This document shows positions 28,423-38,426 of a stretch of 64,000 nucleotides of DNA, piece after piece. This DNA comes from Glaciecola nitratireducens FR1064. GTDB lineage: Bacteria; Pseudomonadota; Gammaproteobacteria; Enterobacterales; Alteromonadaceae. The stretch's first letter is position 1. The number at the start of each line of letters is the position of its first letter. The notes beneath the pieces were generated by a model that saw nothing but the letters and a program-made list of their open reading frames with translations, did not search any database and was not told the origin of the DNA. The position numbers and the translations under genes are program-made. The stretch is taken from contig NC_016041.1 of assembly GCF_000226565.1 (NCBI RefSeq), positions 682,001-746,000 on the forward strand. Reading direction: 5' to 3'.

Positions 28423-29769
28423 TTACAGCGCCACTAACTCGCCCATTATGAACGCAAATTTACGTTCACCGTGCTTACATAAGAAGCCAGCAGGGATGAC
28501 GCCTTTCATCATTTTTAGGTCGTCGTGCCAATACTTTGGATTTTCGATCACAGTATAATCCGAGTGGTTGTCGATTAAGAGGGGGTCACCAACAAAGTGG
28601 CTGAACCCACTTTTGAGCAGAGAGATGTAGCTTTCATTGGTTAAGCATATCTCTTCACTTAATAAATATGACCGCCCCGGATCGTATAGGTAGCCCGAGG
28701 CCTCAATAGTTTCAAGACCGTAATGTTCGTGCAAATCACCAATATCAGCGACAAAAAATGACTTTTCAAAGCGATCATATTTTCGCACCGCAATATCTGT
28801 GGTGAAGCTGTTGTTGGCGAACCCTAAGTTTTTTATTAATAAGTCACAAAGTTGATATTCCCGGTTTTCAGGAATTTGCCAATATCGTTCTTCCAATTCT
28901 TTTATTGTCTTATCGTCAGTCCAACTTGCTTCATCGCAAAGCATATCTAGGGCATGCAGCAAGGTAAAAACGTTCATTGATCGCGCAACTTGACGATTAG
29001 GGTCATTTGGGTAATGTCCCGATTCGATGAGTATGGTACTAATACCGCGTTCTGCGATTTTATCGCCGAATGAGCGAGCAGAATACTCGTCATCATAGCG
29101 AGCAATATTATCGGGCAAGAAAGGCTTAGCTTGAAGTTGCAGTTCAGCAATCAACGCCATCGCTTTTTGTCGAGCAGGATCAATCGTCTTTTTGGAATTA
29201 AATGCGGGAGCCAAAAATGCAAGCGTGGAAGACTTGCCATCTGTGCCACAGCGATAATAGTCGTGCTGATCATGCAGGTTAAATGCAAAATGTGGCTGTG
29301 TTTTCGTCACTAATGTATCTAGCGCTCTGCCTTCAGGTGTTTGCAAGGCCATTGCATCTCGGTTTATGTCTATACCTTGTGCATTTTCCCGCGTTCCAAC
29401 TTGGGCACCGTCAGGATTTAACATGGGAATAATGTGTATTGTCAGCAGGCTTTGCCAATCTGCGTTTATTGAGGTGACCAGTTCTGCACTGAGTAGGTGA
29501 ATAACGTCTAAGACGGCAGCTGTAGCAGTAGACTCATCACCATGCATTTGCGTCCACATGACTACTGTTTTAGGGCCAAACCCTAAGGTTAGGCAATTGA
29601 GTGCTTGGCCAGAAAAAGAGTGTCCTATAACAGTTTTGTTAACCATGTCGCGAGAAGATAACTCATCAACTATTGCAATGATATCCTCGGGTATTAACTG
29701 CTGTTTATCGAGATTTGTTACACGATTTTCATAAAGTGATTGAAGCTCGGTAGAGAAAAGTATATCCAT
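28423..29769 (-). CDS. M14-family zinc carboxypeptidase
   Basis: 448 residues without a signal peptide, so probably cytoplasmic. The zinc ligands are H76 and E79 in MHGDES and H166 in NLHDQHD; an Arg in DINRD (137) fits substrate carboxylate binding, and the catalytic Glu249 is in LIESGHYP. The C-terminal 150 residues are a family-specific extension. M14 members include murein peptide hydrolases such as MpaA. With murQ upstream, a role in trimming murein peptides is plausible but unproven. No other gene lies within 670 bases upstream. Confidence 0.87.
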   Translation of the reverse strand: MDILFSTELQSLYENRVTNLDKQQLIPEDIIAIVDELSSRDMVNKTVIGHSFSGQALNCLTLGFGPKTVVMWTQMHGDESTATAAVLDVIHLLSAELVTSINADWQSLLTIHIIPMLNPDGAQVGTRENAQGIDINRDAMALQTPEGRALDTLVTKTQPHFAFNLHDQHDYYRCGTDGKSSTLAFLAPAFNSKKTIDPARQKAMALIAELQLQAKPFLPDNIARYDDEYSARSFGDKIAERGISTILIESGHYPNDPNRQVARSMNVFTLLHALDMLCDEASWTDDKTIKELEERYWQIPENREYQLCDLLIKNLGFANNSFTTDIAVRKYDRFEKSFFVADIGDLHEHYGLETIEASGYLYDPGRSYLLSEEICLTNESYISLLKSGFSHFVGDPLLIDNHSDYTVIENPKYWHDDLKMMKGVIPAGFLCKHGERKFAFIMGELVAL

Positions 29770-30443
29770 CAGTGGACCGTTACTCCCTTAATTGATTTTA
29801 TACTATAGGCCAATTACTGAATTTAATGCAACTGAAATGATAAGAGGTGAATGTAAAGAACGCGAATAAGATAAAAAGCATTTAACGATAAAGCAGCTCT
29901 CCCGTCATGTAATGCGATTAGTGAACATAGGTATAAAACTTGTACAGACATCTTGTGCATCAAACACTATTATCTCATCGTCGATTGGATTTCTACAGTT
30001 GAATTTTTTGTAGGATCTGTAGGTATAACAATTGAAAAACATCTTTTTAGATTGTAAGTAAGAAGCAAATTTTTCCTGCGCACTCTATTCGGTAAATTAG
30101 AGATTTTAGGCTTGAAAAATACAACTTTTCTACCCATGTCGTTTATCAATGTGACAAGTCACGTCCCTAATTTTTGAACGACGTTTGCTGATAAAAAATA
30201 TGACATTTTTCTTTTGTAATTTAAACGAAAATTTGAGGAGTTATTAAAGTACTAATGTGACTTTTTGTGTCGCTATTGTCTTAATATACTGGTGTTCATG
30301 CTTTTTTGTTGTTTAAATAGTAATCAATCAAAAAGCGCGACGATGCATTATAGTTTGTTCTGCGTAGAAATTTTTTCACTGAAATAGCTAATATTGGAAG
30401 TTAAATTAGCTTTCCTAAACGACTTTATCCTCTCTTTTATAGA
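29770..30443. other. 674-base gene-free stretch between the M14 gene and murQ
   Basis: AT-rich and without a supported gene on either strand. Both flanking genes point left, so it would hold the M14 promoter. AGGGAG lies 15-20 bases before the M14 ATG. No hairpin with a T tract was found after murQ. A small RNA or leader element is possible but cannot be shown. Confidence 0.4.
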
Positions 30444-31364
30444 CTAAAATTCATTCAAAGCTTTACGTAAAAAGCCATCGTTGTTCTTCAATAAACTTTT
30501 GCATGTAGTTATGTCACTATTAGTAAGTACATATAGTATTGCAAGCTTTGCATTGTTGTTTGAAATTGCTAGGGCATTAACCGCAACGTCTTCTTCGCAT
30601 TCGCTTGCTTGCATGACAATACGTATAGCTCTAGCAACTAATTTTTCATTTGTTGCATTCACATCGACCATTAAATTCTTATAGGTTTTGCCCAATTTGA
30701 TCATACTCGCAGTGCTGATCATATTTAGGATAAGCTTTTGTGCAGTACCTGATTTCATTCGCGTTGAGCCCGTTAACACTTCAGGCCCTACATTTGCACA
30801 AATGCCAATATCCGCAATGTGCATCAGCGGTGCGTTTGGATTGCACACAATACAGGCTGTTGTGGCTTGAATAGACTTTGCGTAGTTCAAAGCACCAATA
30901 ACGTATGGTGTACGACCACTCGCGGCTAATCCAATTAACATATCGTGTTGATTAAAGTCTATATTTTGAAGATCACGCTGAGCTGCTTGCATATCGTCTT
31001 CAGCACCCTCTACAGCATTTATTAATGCGGTTTCACCGCCAGCGATAATACCTATCACGACATTGTCCGAAACACTAAACGTTGGTCTACATTCAACTGC
31101 GTCTAATATACCGAGTCGACCACTCGTTCCAGCGCCAATGTATATAAGACGCCCGCCCTCTTTTAAGCGCAAAACAGCAGCATCGACAACATTAGCAATT
31201 GCAGGAATAGCATCAGCTACAGCTCCTGCAACTAAGGCGTCTTGGTGATTTATACAATGCAAAGCGTCTTTCGTACTCATTAAATCTATTTGCTCGCTCG
31301 CCAGATTTATTCCTTCGGATGGGATCTGACCTAACTCTTTTAGTATGTCATGCGTTTTCGTCAC
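30444..31364 (-). CDS. murQ: N-acetylmuramic acid 6-phosphate etherase
   Basis: 306 residues from a GTG at 31364 that overlaps the upstream permease stop by 4 bases (GTGA). A longer frame to 31442 would run deep into that gene and is rejected. The protein aligns by eye with E. coli MurQ: SEGINLASEQIDLMST, YIGAGTSGRLGILDAVECRPT, GIAASGRTPYV-like GLAASGRTPYV, and GSTRMKSGTAQKLILNM. It cleaves the lactyl ether of MurNAc-6-phosphate to give GlcNAc-6-phosphate and lactate. The order permease then murQ suggests an operon for imported MurNAc. Confidence 0.96.
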   Translation of the reverse strand: MTKTHDILKELGQIPSEGINLASEQIDLMSTKDALHCINHQDALVAGAVADAIPAIANVVDAAVLRLKEGGRLIYIGAGTSGRLGILDAVECRPTFSVSDNVVIGIIAGGETALINAVEGAEDDMQAAQRDLQNIDFNQHDMLIGLAASGRTPYVIGALNYAKSIQATTACIVCNPNAPLMHIADIGICANVGPEVLTGSTRMKSGTAQKLILNMISTASMIKLGKTYKNLMVDVNATNEKLVARAIRIVMQASECEEDVAVNALAISNNNAKLAILYVLTNSDITTCKSLLKNNDGFLRKALNEF

Positions 31365-32935
31365 ATTTTGTCCTTTATTGCATTGGTGTTGCCGAGTAAA
31401 CACACCGAGGTGGCGACAAACGTAGCTATCATAAGCTGCCACGAGAAGCCTAAACTAAATTGATATTCAACTGGGAGATATAAACTCATGATATAAGGCT
31501 GCATCAGCACAGGTATCAGAAAGCCAATGATTAGTGCGGCTAATATAGATAGAGGTGATCCGCGGTTGCTAAACAGAGCAGTGAAATAAACGCCAAGCAA
31601 GCCGCTGTAAGAAAAAATCATGACGCTCAGCGCAAATGCTAACAATGGCATATCGCTGTGTTGCTGCCAGTAAAAGCACAAGGCGGCCATTAGGCTCAGT
31701 GCAATAGCAACCACAATCATGCTAATTCTACCGGCTTTCACCATATGTGTGTCTGATAGCGTTTTGCCATTTTTAAGCAAAATTCCACGATATATATCTT
31801 GCACAGCAACTGAAGACATTGAGTTAAGTCCTGAGTTGAGAGTTGACAATGCAGCCGCGATAATACCAATGGTGACCACCGCCTTTATGCCGTTTGGCAA
31901 ATCAGTAAGCACGTAATACATAAAGATCGTCACAGTTTGCCCAACAAACTCTGGCGTGGGTGCGTCACCATTAGCGATACTTTGACTCATAAGGTCAGGG
32001 CGCTGGTAATAAATATAGAGAAGCATGCCAATGATGACGAAAATAAGCACAACGGGAATACCCATTATGATCGAGGAGGTTAGTGCTTTAGTGGCTTCTT
32101 TGGAATCTTTACAGGTTAACATGCGTTGTGTGACGTCTTGATCCATGCCAAAAGCCGCAATGTTCAACAATACGAAGCCGGTGATGACGGACCAAAACCC
32201 AAAAACACCGGAAGGCGAAAAATCCAGAGAGAAATCAATTAAGGTAAGTTTTGACTGTGAACCATCTGTAGGCGTTTGTAATGCATTGATAATAGTACTG
32301 AAGTCGGATGGGATGCTATAGAGTAAGTAACCAAGCACTAATAGGGCTGCTGAAATATACACGATACACTGAATAACATCGCTGTATATAACCGTACGAA
32401 TACCACCGTACACGGTATATAAGAGCCCAACGGTAGCAATTAGCGTGATTGAAATCATGACGCTTGAAGCTTCTATGTTGCCAAACAATATCATGGCAAT
32501 AGCGATGGCCGCCATATACAGCCTCGCGCCACTTGCAAATAAGCGACCCACTAAATAAACAGTGCCTGCCTGATATTTAGCTTGATCACCAAAGCGTTGA
32601 GCAAGGAGTTCATAAACGGTGAACACTTTAAACTTATAAAATTTGGGCAGTAAAAACTTTGCGACAAAAATGGCGGCAATAAAGCCAGCAATATTGGTGG
32701 CTAAATAAGTAAGGTCCCCTCGATAGCCTTGGTCAGGTCCACCTAAAAACGTTGCGGCACTTTGCGAGGTGGCTAGCACTGATATAGCAACTACCCACAT
32801 AGGCATCGACTTTCCACCTAGGAAATAGTCGTTTGAATTAGCAGCTTGCCGGTTATACAGCCAACCACTTACAATGAGAATCAGGCCGTAGCCTCCAAAA
32901 ATGAGCCAGTCAATGGCGGAAAATTGATCAATCAT
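31361..32935 (-). CDS. SSS-family sodium/solute symporter, probable MurNAc-type permease
   Basis: About 524 residues with some thirteen or fourteen membrane helices in the LeuT-like SSS fold. Signatures include SNDYFLGGKSMPMWVVAIS, QSAATFLGGPDQGY and ALSTLNSGLNSMSSVAVQDIY (the sodium-site region). A start at 33004 would add 23 hydrophilic residues. The ATG at 32935 has AAGAG upstream and begins just before the first helix, so it is preferred. It overlaps murQ by 4 bases, so the cargo is inferred to be MurNAc, anhydro-MurNAc or a related amino sugar. Confidence 0.85.
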   Translation of the reverse strand: MIDQFSAIDWLIFGGYGLILIVSGWLYNRQAANSNDYFLGGKSMPMWVVAISVLATSQSAATFLGGPDQGYRGDLTYLATNIAGFIAAIFVAKFLLPKFYKFKVFTVYELLAQRFGDQAKYQAGTVYLVGRLFASGARLYMAAIAIAMILFGNIEASSVMISITLIATVGLLYTVYGGIRTVIYSDVIQCIVYISAALLVLGYLLYSIPSDFSTIINALQTPTDGSQSKLTLIDFSLDFSPSGVFGFWSVITGFVLLNIAAFGMDQDVTQRMLTCKDSKEATKALTSSIIMGIPVVLIFVIIGMLLYIYYQRPDLMSQSIANGDAPTPEFVGQTVTIFMYYVLTDLPNGIKAVVTIGIIAAALSTLNSGLNSMSSVAVQDIYRGILLKNGKTLSDTHMVKAGRISMIVVAIALSLMAALCFYWQQHSDMPLLAFALSVMIFSYSGLLGVYFTALFSNRGSPLSILAALIIGFLIPVLMQPYIMSLYLPVEYQFSLGFSWQLMIATFVATSVCLLGNTNAIKDKM

Positions 32936-33114
32936 AACGCTCTTATAGTTATTCTTCGGGGAATGTCTGCTTGTCAAAAGCTCGAAGCTGACATTTTTAT
33001 CCATTCGCTTGATTTATCTTGCCATTAACCCATTAATCATGATGAAAAACAAGTTTCACTAGTTTACTATCGCAATACTTATTTGCTTGCACTGATTAAT
33101 CGGAAGTTCATTTT

Positions 33115-34194
33115 TTGGCTAGACATACCCACGCAGCAATCGATCTCGATGCGTTAACACATAATTTTATGGCTATGAGCGAATGCTCTCCAAACAGCAA
33201 GCAGGTTGTTGTGGTGAAAGCAGACGCCTATGGCAACGGTGCTGTTGCGGTTGCGCTTTGCTTGCAAAACCACGCGGATATGTTTGCGGTTGCGTTTATT
33301 GATGAAGTCTTTGAACTTAGAGCAGCGGGAATAACGCAGCCAATACTGGTACTACAAGGACCACATCAAGAGCAAGAGTGTGAACTCACAAATACACTCA
33401 ATGTAGTTTGGATGCTACATGCTGAGCAACAGTTAAATTGGATAAATAAACGTATAAAAAACAAGGAAATAAATAATCTTCATCATTGGGTAAAGTTTGA
33501 CACCGGTATGCATCGCTTAGGCTTTATGCTCGAAGACTACGAGCGTTTGAGTGAGGATTACGCACATATATTTCACGCTGAAACCGTTGTCGCTACACAT
33601 TTAGCAAGGGCCGATGAGCCTAATAATAAAGCCTCGCTGACAGCAATAGAGCAGTTTTTAAACGTCATGGTTGGTAGACACAATTGTTTATCTATTGCTA
33701 ACTCTGCTGCAAACATTTGTTTGCCAGCGTCTGCAAAAACCTGGAATAGAATGGGAATATCCCTCTACGGTAGTTCTCCTTTTGAAAACGATGAAGTATT
33801 AGTTTCCCTGCAAACGGTGATGTCACTAAATAGCGAAGTCATTGCTATTCGCCATATCCCGGCGGGCGAGTCAGTTGGATACGGAGCAACATGGACAGCC
33901 CAACAGCCCTCAACTATTGCCACTGTTGCTATTGGTTATGCTGATGGCTATCCGAGGCATGCTCCAATTGGCACTCCCGCGCTTATCGATGGCCACGTAG
34001 CTAAACTCGTCGGTCGTGTTTCGATGGACATGCTGACGTTTGATGTGACCGATATCGATAATGTTGATATAGGCTCGCCAGTAGAACTATGGGGAAGAAA
34101 CTTACCTATCAATCAGGTGGCTAAACACATTGGCACTATTGGTTATGAATTGATGACTCGTGTTTCCAAACGAGTGCCTAGGAAGCTCGTATGA
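33115..34194 (+). CDS. alr: Alanine racemase
   Basis: 359 residues of the PLP-dependent racemase family, interconverting L- and D-alanine. The PLP lysine is K35 in VVVKADAYGNG, the second catalytic base is Y256 in SVGYGATW, and GYADGYPR and GRVSMDM are present. The start is TTG with CGGAAG 8 bases upstream. It overlaps the sugar kinase by 4 bases (ATGA) and diverges from the permease-murQ unit, so it may handle alanine from murein peptides rather than serve as the only biosynthetic racemase. Confidence 0.95.
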   Translation: MARHTHAAIDLDALTHNFMAMSECSPNSKQVVVVKADAYGNGAVAVALCLQNHADMFAVAFIDEVFELRAAGITQPILVLQGPHQEQECELTNTLNVVWMLHAEQQLNWINKRIKNKEINNLHHWVKFDTGMHRLGFMLEDYERLSEDYAHIFHAETVVATHLARADEPNNKASLTAIEQFLNVMVGRHNCLSIANSAANICLPASAKTWNRMGISLYGSSPFENDEVLVSLQTVMSLNSEVIAIRHIPAGESVGYGATWTAQQPSTIATVAIGYADGYPRHAPIGTPALIDGHVAKLVGRVSMDMLTFDVTDIDNVDIGSPVELWGRNLPINQVAKHIGTIGYELMTRVSKRVPRKLV

Positions 34195-35111
34195 CGGACT
34201 ATTTTGTTGGTGTTGATGCTGGAGGCACACACTGCAGAGCATCGCTCTATGACAGTACTGAAACAGTCATTGGAACTGGGCTTGCAGGCCCTGCAAATGT
34301 TTTTAATAACTTTACGGAGGCAATGCAGCAAATTGACATCGCTATTGATATAGCGTTTCACAGTGCAAAAATATCTATTGATAGAAAATCCCTGATTGTC
34401 GGTGCGGGTTGTGCTGGAGGGCAAACTGCACAGGCAAAGGAGGGTCTTAGTCGCCTCAATGTTCCTTATAAACGGCTGTTTATGACGAGTGATCTGCACG
34501 CAAGTTGCCTAGCAGCGAATAGTGGCGGTGACTGTGTCGTTCTGATTACCGGCACAGGCTCATCAATCGCGCATTGTCAAAATGGCCTAGTAACGCAATA
34601 TGGGGGCCATGGTTTTATTCACGGTGATGACGCAAGTGGCGCTTGGCTTGGGTTGAGAGCGGTACAACTGTTATTGAAAAGCTTCGATAATCTGCTTGAT
34701 GATGAAGAGTTCTGTAACGCAATAGCGCACGCTATCGGCATTGACTATACGAGCGGTATTAGCAATGCTGAAAAGTCGGCAAGCGTTGACCACATTCTAC
34801 GGTATTTTAAAAATAAGCTAGCTGCAGACTATGCGCAACTTGCCCCTGTTATTATTGGTTTGTATCAGAATGGAAATTCAACAGCGAACACCCTCATTAA
34901 TGAAGGTGCTGACTACTTATCCTCTGTATTAAGTTCGAATGCGCTTGGCGATGGCTTTCCTATATTTATCACGGGAGGCGTCTCGGGAAGCTATCAACCG
35001 CTGCTGCAGCAAAAAATGGGGAAACCTGTGCTCGCTATGCAAAGAGTCGCTCAAGATGGAGCGATGCTTTACGCAAAGTTGCAAATGAACTCGTCGCAAA
35101 CATCAGGTTAG
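34191..35111 (+). CDS. BadF/BadG-family kinase, probable MurNAc/GlcNAc kinase
   Basis: 306 residues with the ASKHA ATPase fold. Phosphate-1 is DAGGTHCRA (9-17), and phosphate-2 is VLITGTGSSIAH, followed by GGHGFIHGDDASGAWLG. BadF-type members include human NAGK and clostridial MurK, which phosphorylates MurNAc at O6. With MurQ and a permease across the divergent gap, this would provide MurNAc-6-phosphate, so MurK is the favoured role. It could also act on GlcNAc. The ATG overlaps the racemase stop. Confidence 0.85.
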   Translation: MTDYFVGVDAGGTHCRASLYDSTETVIGTGLAGPANVFNNFTEAMQQIDIAIDIAFHSAKISIDRKSLIVGAGCAGGQTAQAKEGLSRLNVPYKRLFMTSDLHASCLAANSGGDCVVLITGTGSSIAHCQNGLVTQYGGHGFIHGDDASGAWLGLRAVQLLLKSFDNLLDDEEFCNAIAHAIGIDYTSGISNAEKSASVDHILRYFKNKLAADYAQLAPVIIGLYQNGNSTANTLINEGADYLSSVLSSNALGDGFPIFITGGVSGSYQPLLQQKMGKPVLAMQRVAQDGAMLYAKLQMNSSQTSG

Positions 35112-35129
35112 TTTGACCTATACGTATTC

Positions 35130-35933
35130 TTACCACTTTTCTAAAATATCGCTGTAAACACGGTCATCAAGTAGGCTTTCTCTGTTAAGGTCTTGTTTCA
35201 GTAATTCTGCATACTCGCCACTGCTTTTTAATGCCTCGATACCCTTTTCAAAAGACGCGATAATATCTTTAGCATCAGCGTAATCACGATGTATCGCTAA
35301 AGAGACATTGACTGAGATTAGAGATACTTTGGAAACATAAATTGGTTTCTGGCCGACACTTTTGAGCAATAGATTCATTTCATCTAACATCGCTTTGTCC
35401 ACTAATAGGAAATCGACGCGTCGTTCTGAGAGTTGCTTGATATTGTCGAAAAACCAAGGGGACCGCGCCCACCGAATATCACGTTCGTCGCGCAGTTGAT
35501 CAGTGTTGGCGAACCGATTCTCGACACCAACTCGTTCACGATACAGTTGTTCAAGCCTAATAATGCTTTCGGCTTTTTGATTTCGCGATACCACATGCAA
35601 TTCCACTTGCATGTAAGGCAAAGAGTAGAGGTAATCATCTTTTTGGTCATTAAGAGAATAATGGTCAATGTAACCAGCAAACTTGCCTGATCTTAATCCG
35701 CTGCCCGACCAAGCTTGCGTTGTTGCTATTATTTGCGCTTTTTTATCGCCCAATGCGGCAGCAACAACGTCCATTTGACGAGCGGGTAATTTATGCTCGT
35801 CAATATAAGTAGCGACCTTGTTGCCTACAAGATTTAAGGTTTGCGCTTGAAGAGTGGTTGATAACAACATACTCGATACAACAAGCAGCACTGCCGCTGC
35901 CATTACTGCTTTGTGCGTGTTACTTATAAGCAT
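35130..35933 (-). CDS. Periplasmic solute-binding protein, family 3-like
   Basis: 267 residues with a signal peptide ending near LQAQ. The shape is that of SBP_bac_3 proteins: a region comparable to YSLPYMQVELHVVSRN, a charged hinge, and DFLLVDKAMLDEMNLLLKS and IHRDYADAKDIIASFEKGIEALKSSGEYAELL near the end. No ABC transporter or sensor kinase is adjacent. Such orphan proteins are frequent in marine gammaproteobacteria, and their ligands are mostly unknown. It ends 19 bases from the kinase gene, convergent. Confidence 0.78.
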   Translation of the reverse strand: MLISNTHKAVMAAAVLLVVSSMLLSTTLQAQTLNLVGNKVATYIDEHKLPARQMDVVAAALGDKKAQIIATTQAWSGSGLRSGKFAGYIDHYSLNDQKDDYLYSLPYMQVELHVVSRNQKAESIIRLEQLYRERVGVENRFANTDQLRDERDIRWARSPWFFDNIKQLSERRVDFLLVDKAMLDEMNLLLKSVGQKPIYVSKVSLISVNVSLAIHRDYADAKDIIASFEKGIEALKSSGEYAELLKQDLNRESLLDDRVYSDILEKW

Positions 35934-36047
35934 GGAGACTTACCTTCTAAGCAAATAAGAAGTGGTGCTCGTACTGACAATTCATTGTTCATTTAATTAC
36001 CTTTAAACCTTCATTAATGTAAGTACGAGTTTTCACTCTCATTTGGA

Positions 36048-37490
36048 TTATTCTCCAAACGCACCTGCTGCACCAGGAAATACTACGGGGCTTTCAAAAC
36101 CGTCTTCGCTAACGCTAGCAACTCCAAAGAAATAATTATCAATAACAACATTCTCAAGTGTTGCTGTAGTTACGTTACCTACATACTTGCTGTACTGCCA
36201 CTGTGGTGCATCTGTTAATCGCCAATATATCTTGTAGCCCTTTAAATGTGGGTTGCTTGGCGTTGTATCAGCATCTGCATGAGGTTTCCAGCTTAGGGTC
36301 GTTGAAGCTTGCACTGCGCCAGAAATACTGACATCTGCTGGTGGATTTGGTGCGTTAGCCATGCCGGCTAGTGAAACTGCATTGAGCGCAGTTAACTTTG
36401 CTGCATAGTCGAAATTGACGCCTTCGATAGTATCACCATAAACGATGCCATTTTCGGTGCGCAAGTCCTGATGCTGTCTGTCATAATGTTCGTTTGTTTC
36501 CATAATGCGAACGCCAGGAAAGCCGAGGTCATTGAATGGACGATGATGTCCGCCGCGTCTGAAGCGGTCTAAACGATAAACCACCATTGTATCTAAATTT
36601 TCAATGTAGCGGTCAGCCATGAAGTCGATATAGCGCGCCAAATTTCGGCTTGGGCTATCAACTTCGCCGCCTGTAAAGCGACGATATGTTGCTTCGTCTG
36701 CAGTTTCAGTATTTCTTGTTCCTTCTGCGAATATTCTGGCTGTTGTGTTGTTAATAACGCCGTTAATACCTTCGATGTTACCGATCATGTCGTTATTCAA
36801 CACCGCTTTTAAACGCCAGTTGTTAGCTTTTGCATATTCTGCAAGTATTTGTCCACCGAACAAACCTTGTTCTTCACCGGCTAATGCAGCATATACGATG
36901 CTACCTTCAAATTTGTGTTTGCTCAATACTCTAGCTGCTTCTAAGGTACCGGCAACGCCCGATGCGTTGTCGTTAGCGCCAGGAGAGTCAGATGTACTGT
37001 CCATCACATCGGACACCCGAGAATCAATATCACCACTCATCATGACATACCTATTGGAGTCTGTAGTGCCTTTTTGAATCGCGATAACGCTGACAACTTC
37101 GGTTGAATCTGGAATACGTCGTTCACCAGAAATAACTTTTGCTTGAAAAAACACTTCCAAACAGCCGCCGCATTCCGCCGAGATCTTTTCAAACTCTTCC
37201 TTAATCCATCGTCGCGCCGCACCGATGCCGCGTGTTTCTGATTCTGTTTCTGAGAGGGTGTGTCGCGTACCAAATCCAACCAAAGTGCGAATATCTTGTT
37301 CAATTCGGTCTGCTGAAACGTCCTTTGCTATTTCGTGTAAAAGAGCTTGGTCAGTGTAACTAACCATATTGGTGGGAGTTTGTTGTGCATGCGCAACGCC
37401 GCTATCCACAAGCAGCGAGGATGAAAAAACGAGCAAACTACAGGCGATAGCCTTGTTGATCTTGCCCAGTGAATAAGTTGATTTACGCAT
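36048..37490 (-). CDS. Exported M28-family zinc aminopeptidase with Fn3-like C-terminus
   Basis: 480 residues with a signal peptide (cleavage near AHA-QQ). The M28 catalytic region is intact: GANDNASGVAGTLEAARVL (Asp ligand), LAGEEQGLFGGQ (catalytic and ligand Glu), NNDMIGN (Asp) and a late His in NEHYDRQHQ. The last 100 residues (PADVSISGAVQASTTLSWKP and following) look like a fibronectin type III domain. It should trim peptides outside the cytoplasm. An AAGGAC ribosome site precedes the ATG. It lies downstream of fre on the same strand, but 240 bases apart. Confidence 0.88.
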   Translation of the reverse strand: MRKSTYSLGKINKAIACSLLVFSSSLLVDSGVAHAQQTPTNMVSYTDQALLHEIAKDVSADRIEQDIRTLVGFGTRHTLSETESETRGIGAARRWIKEEFEKISAECGGCLEVFFQAKVISGERRIPDSTEVVSVIAIQKGTTDSNRYVMMSGDIDSRVSDVMDSTSDSPGANDNASGVAGTLEAARVLSKHKFEGSIVYAALAGEEQGLFGGQILAEYAKANNWRLKAVLNNDMIGNIEGINGVINNTTARIFAEGTRNTETADEATYRRFTGGEVDSPSRNLARYIDFMADRYIENLDTMVVYRLDRFRRGGHHRPFNDLGFPGVRIMETNEHYDRQHQDLRTENGIVYGDTIEGVNFDYAAKLTALNAVSLAGMANAPNPPADVSISGAVQASTTLSWKPHADADTTPSNPHLKGYKIYWRLTDAPQWQYSKYVGNVTTATLENVVIDNYFFGVASVSEDGFESPVVFPGAAGAFGE

Positions 37491-37730
37491 ACAATGTCCT
37501 TAGCTATTTACTTTAAAAAATGGTTATAAAAACAATCGTTACTAAGATAGTGTTTGTTTTGTAAAGCTACTAAAATCCTAGCATTCCGAAAACAATGTTC
37601 ATCGAACTAAATCTATCTGAAAAAGTGGCCATTAAATCCAAATCTAAGACCTGGCGTATTGCAATCAGTAACGAACTGCAGCATAAATCGCTTAAGAAAC
37701 AGTTCAGTTCGTTCATGATTTTACTAATTT

Positions 37731-38426
37731 TTATATAAAGGCGTAGGCGTCGCCGAACAATTCAGTTTTGTTGAGCCCGTTGGCGCAAAATTCATCCCGA
37801 ATGGTCGCTGACATTTCGAAACGACCTGCTGTATAGACCTGTAAAGCTGAAAAGTCGATAATATCTTTCATTACCGCTTTATGAACCCAACCAGTGTGCC
37901 CCGTCCAGTCATCGTTTGGATGTTCGACCACCGGAATGAACGTAAAGTGTGGATGGGTAATACTCATCGCTTCCAATTCACTAGACTCATATAAGTCATT
38001 AAGCGATTTAGCCCCCCAATACAAAGTTAGCTCTCTGTGCGGCTGATTTTCAATACAATCTATAACAATTGATTTTGCATAAGAATAGCCAGTGCCGCCG
38101 GCAACAACAATTGCTGGCGAACTTGATTCTCGCAAATATGCATTACCTAAAGGAGCTTCAACAATCAATTTACCCTCTTCTTTACATTTCGCCAATACTT
38201 CGAAAGCATAGCTATTTGCGGGGTCAGCACCTATATGCAGCTCAATTTTATTTGATGAACTAGGCGCGTTTGCAATAGAAAAAGGACGTTTATCATTTTC
38301 ACCCATTACTACTTGAAGGTATTGACCCGCTTTAAACTCAAGAGGGAACTCGGGAGTCAATACTACTTTGTGCACAATTGAAGTCTGCGCTTCAATCGAT
38401 TCAACCGTGCAATTAATCACTTTCAT
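37731..38426 (-). CDS. fre: NAD(P)H-flavin reductase
   Basis: 231 residues of the ferredoxin reductase-like family, matching E. coli Fre/LuxG in length. The flavin site RPFSIANAPSS, the NAD(P)H site VVAGGTGYSYAKS and the C-terminal YTAGRFEMSATIRDEF are visible. It makes free reduced flavin used for ferric iron reduction and other cytoplasmic reactions. AAGGAC lies before the ATG. The expected neighbour ubiD is absent. Confidence 0.93.
   Translation of the reverse strand: MKVINCTVESIEAQTSIVHKVVLTPEFPLEFKAGQYLQVVMGENDKRPFSIANAPSSSNKIELHIGADPANSYAFEVLAKCKEEGKLIVEAPLGNAYLRESSSPAIVVAGGTGYSYAKSIVIDCIENQPHRELTLYWGAKSLNDLYESSELEAMSITHPHFTFIPVVEHPNDDWTGHTGWVHKAVMKDIIDFSALQVYTAGRFEMSATIRDEFCANGLNKTELFGDAYAFI

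Noticed and set aside
31365..31442. Upstream extension of the murQ frame (26 extra residues)
   Set aside because: It would lie inside the permease gene, does not match MurQ, and the GTG at 31364 gives a normal 4-base overlap and family-like start.
37670..37713. 9-base inverted repeat AACGAACTG/CAGTTCGTT after fre
   Set aside because: The loop is 26 bases and there is no T tract on the fre strand; it may be chance.
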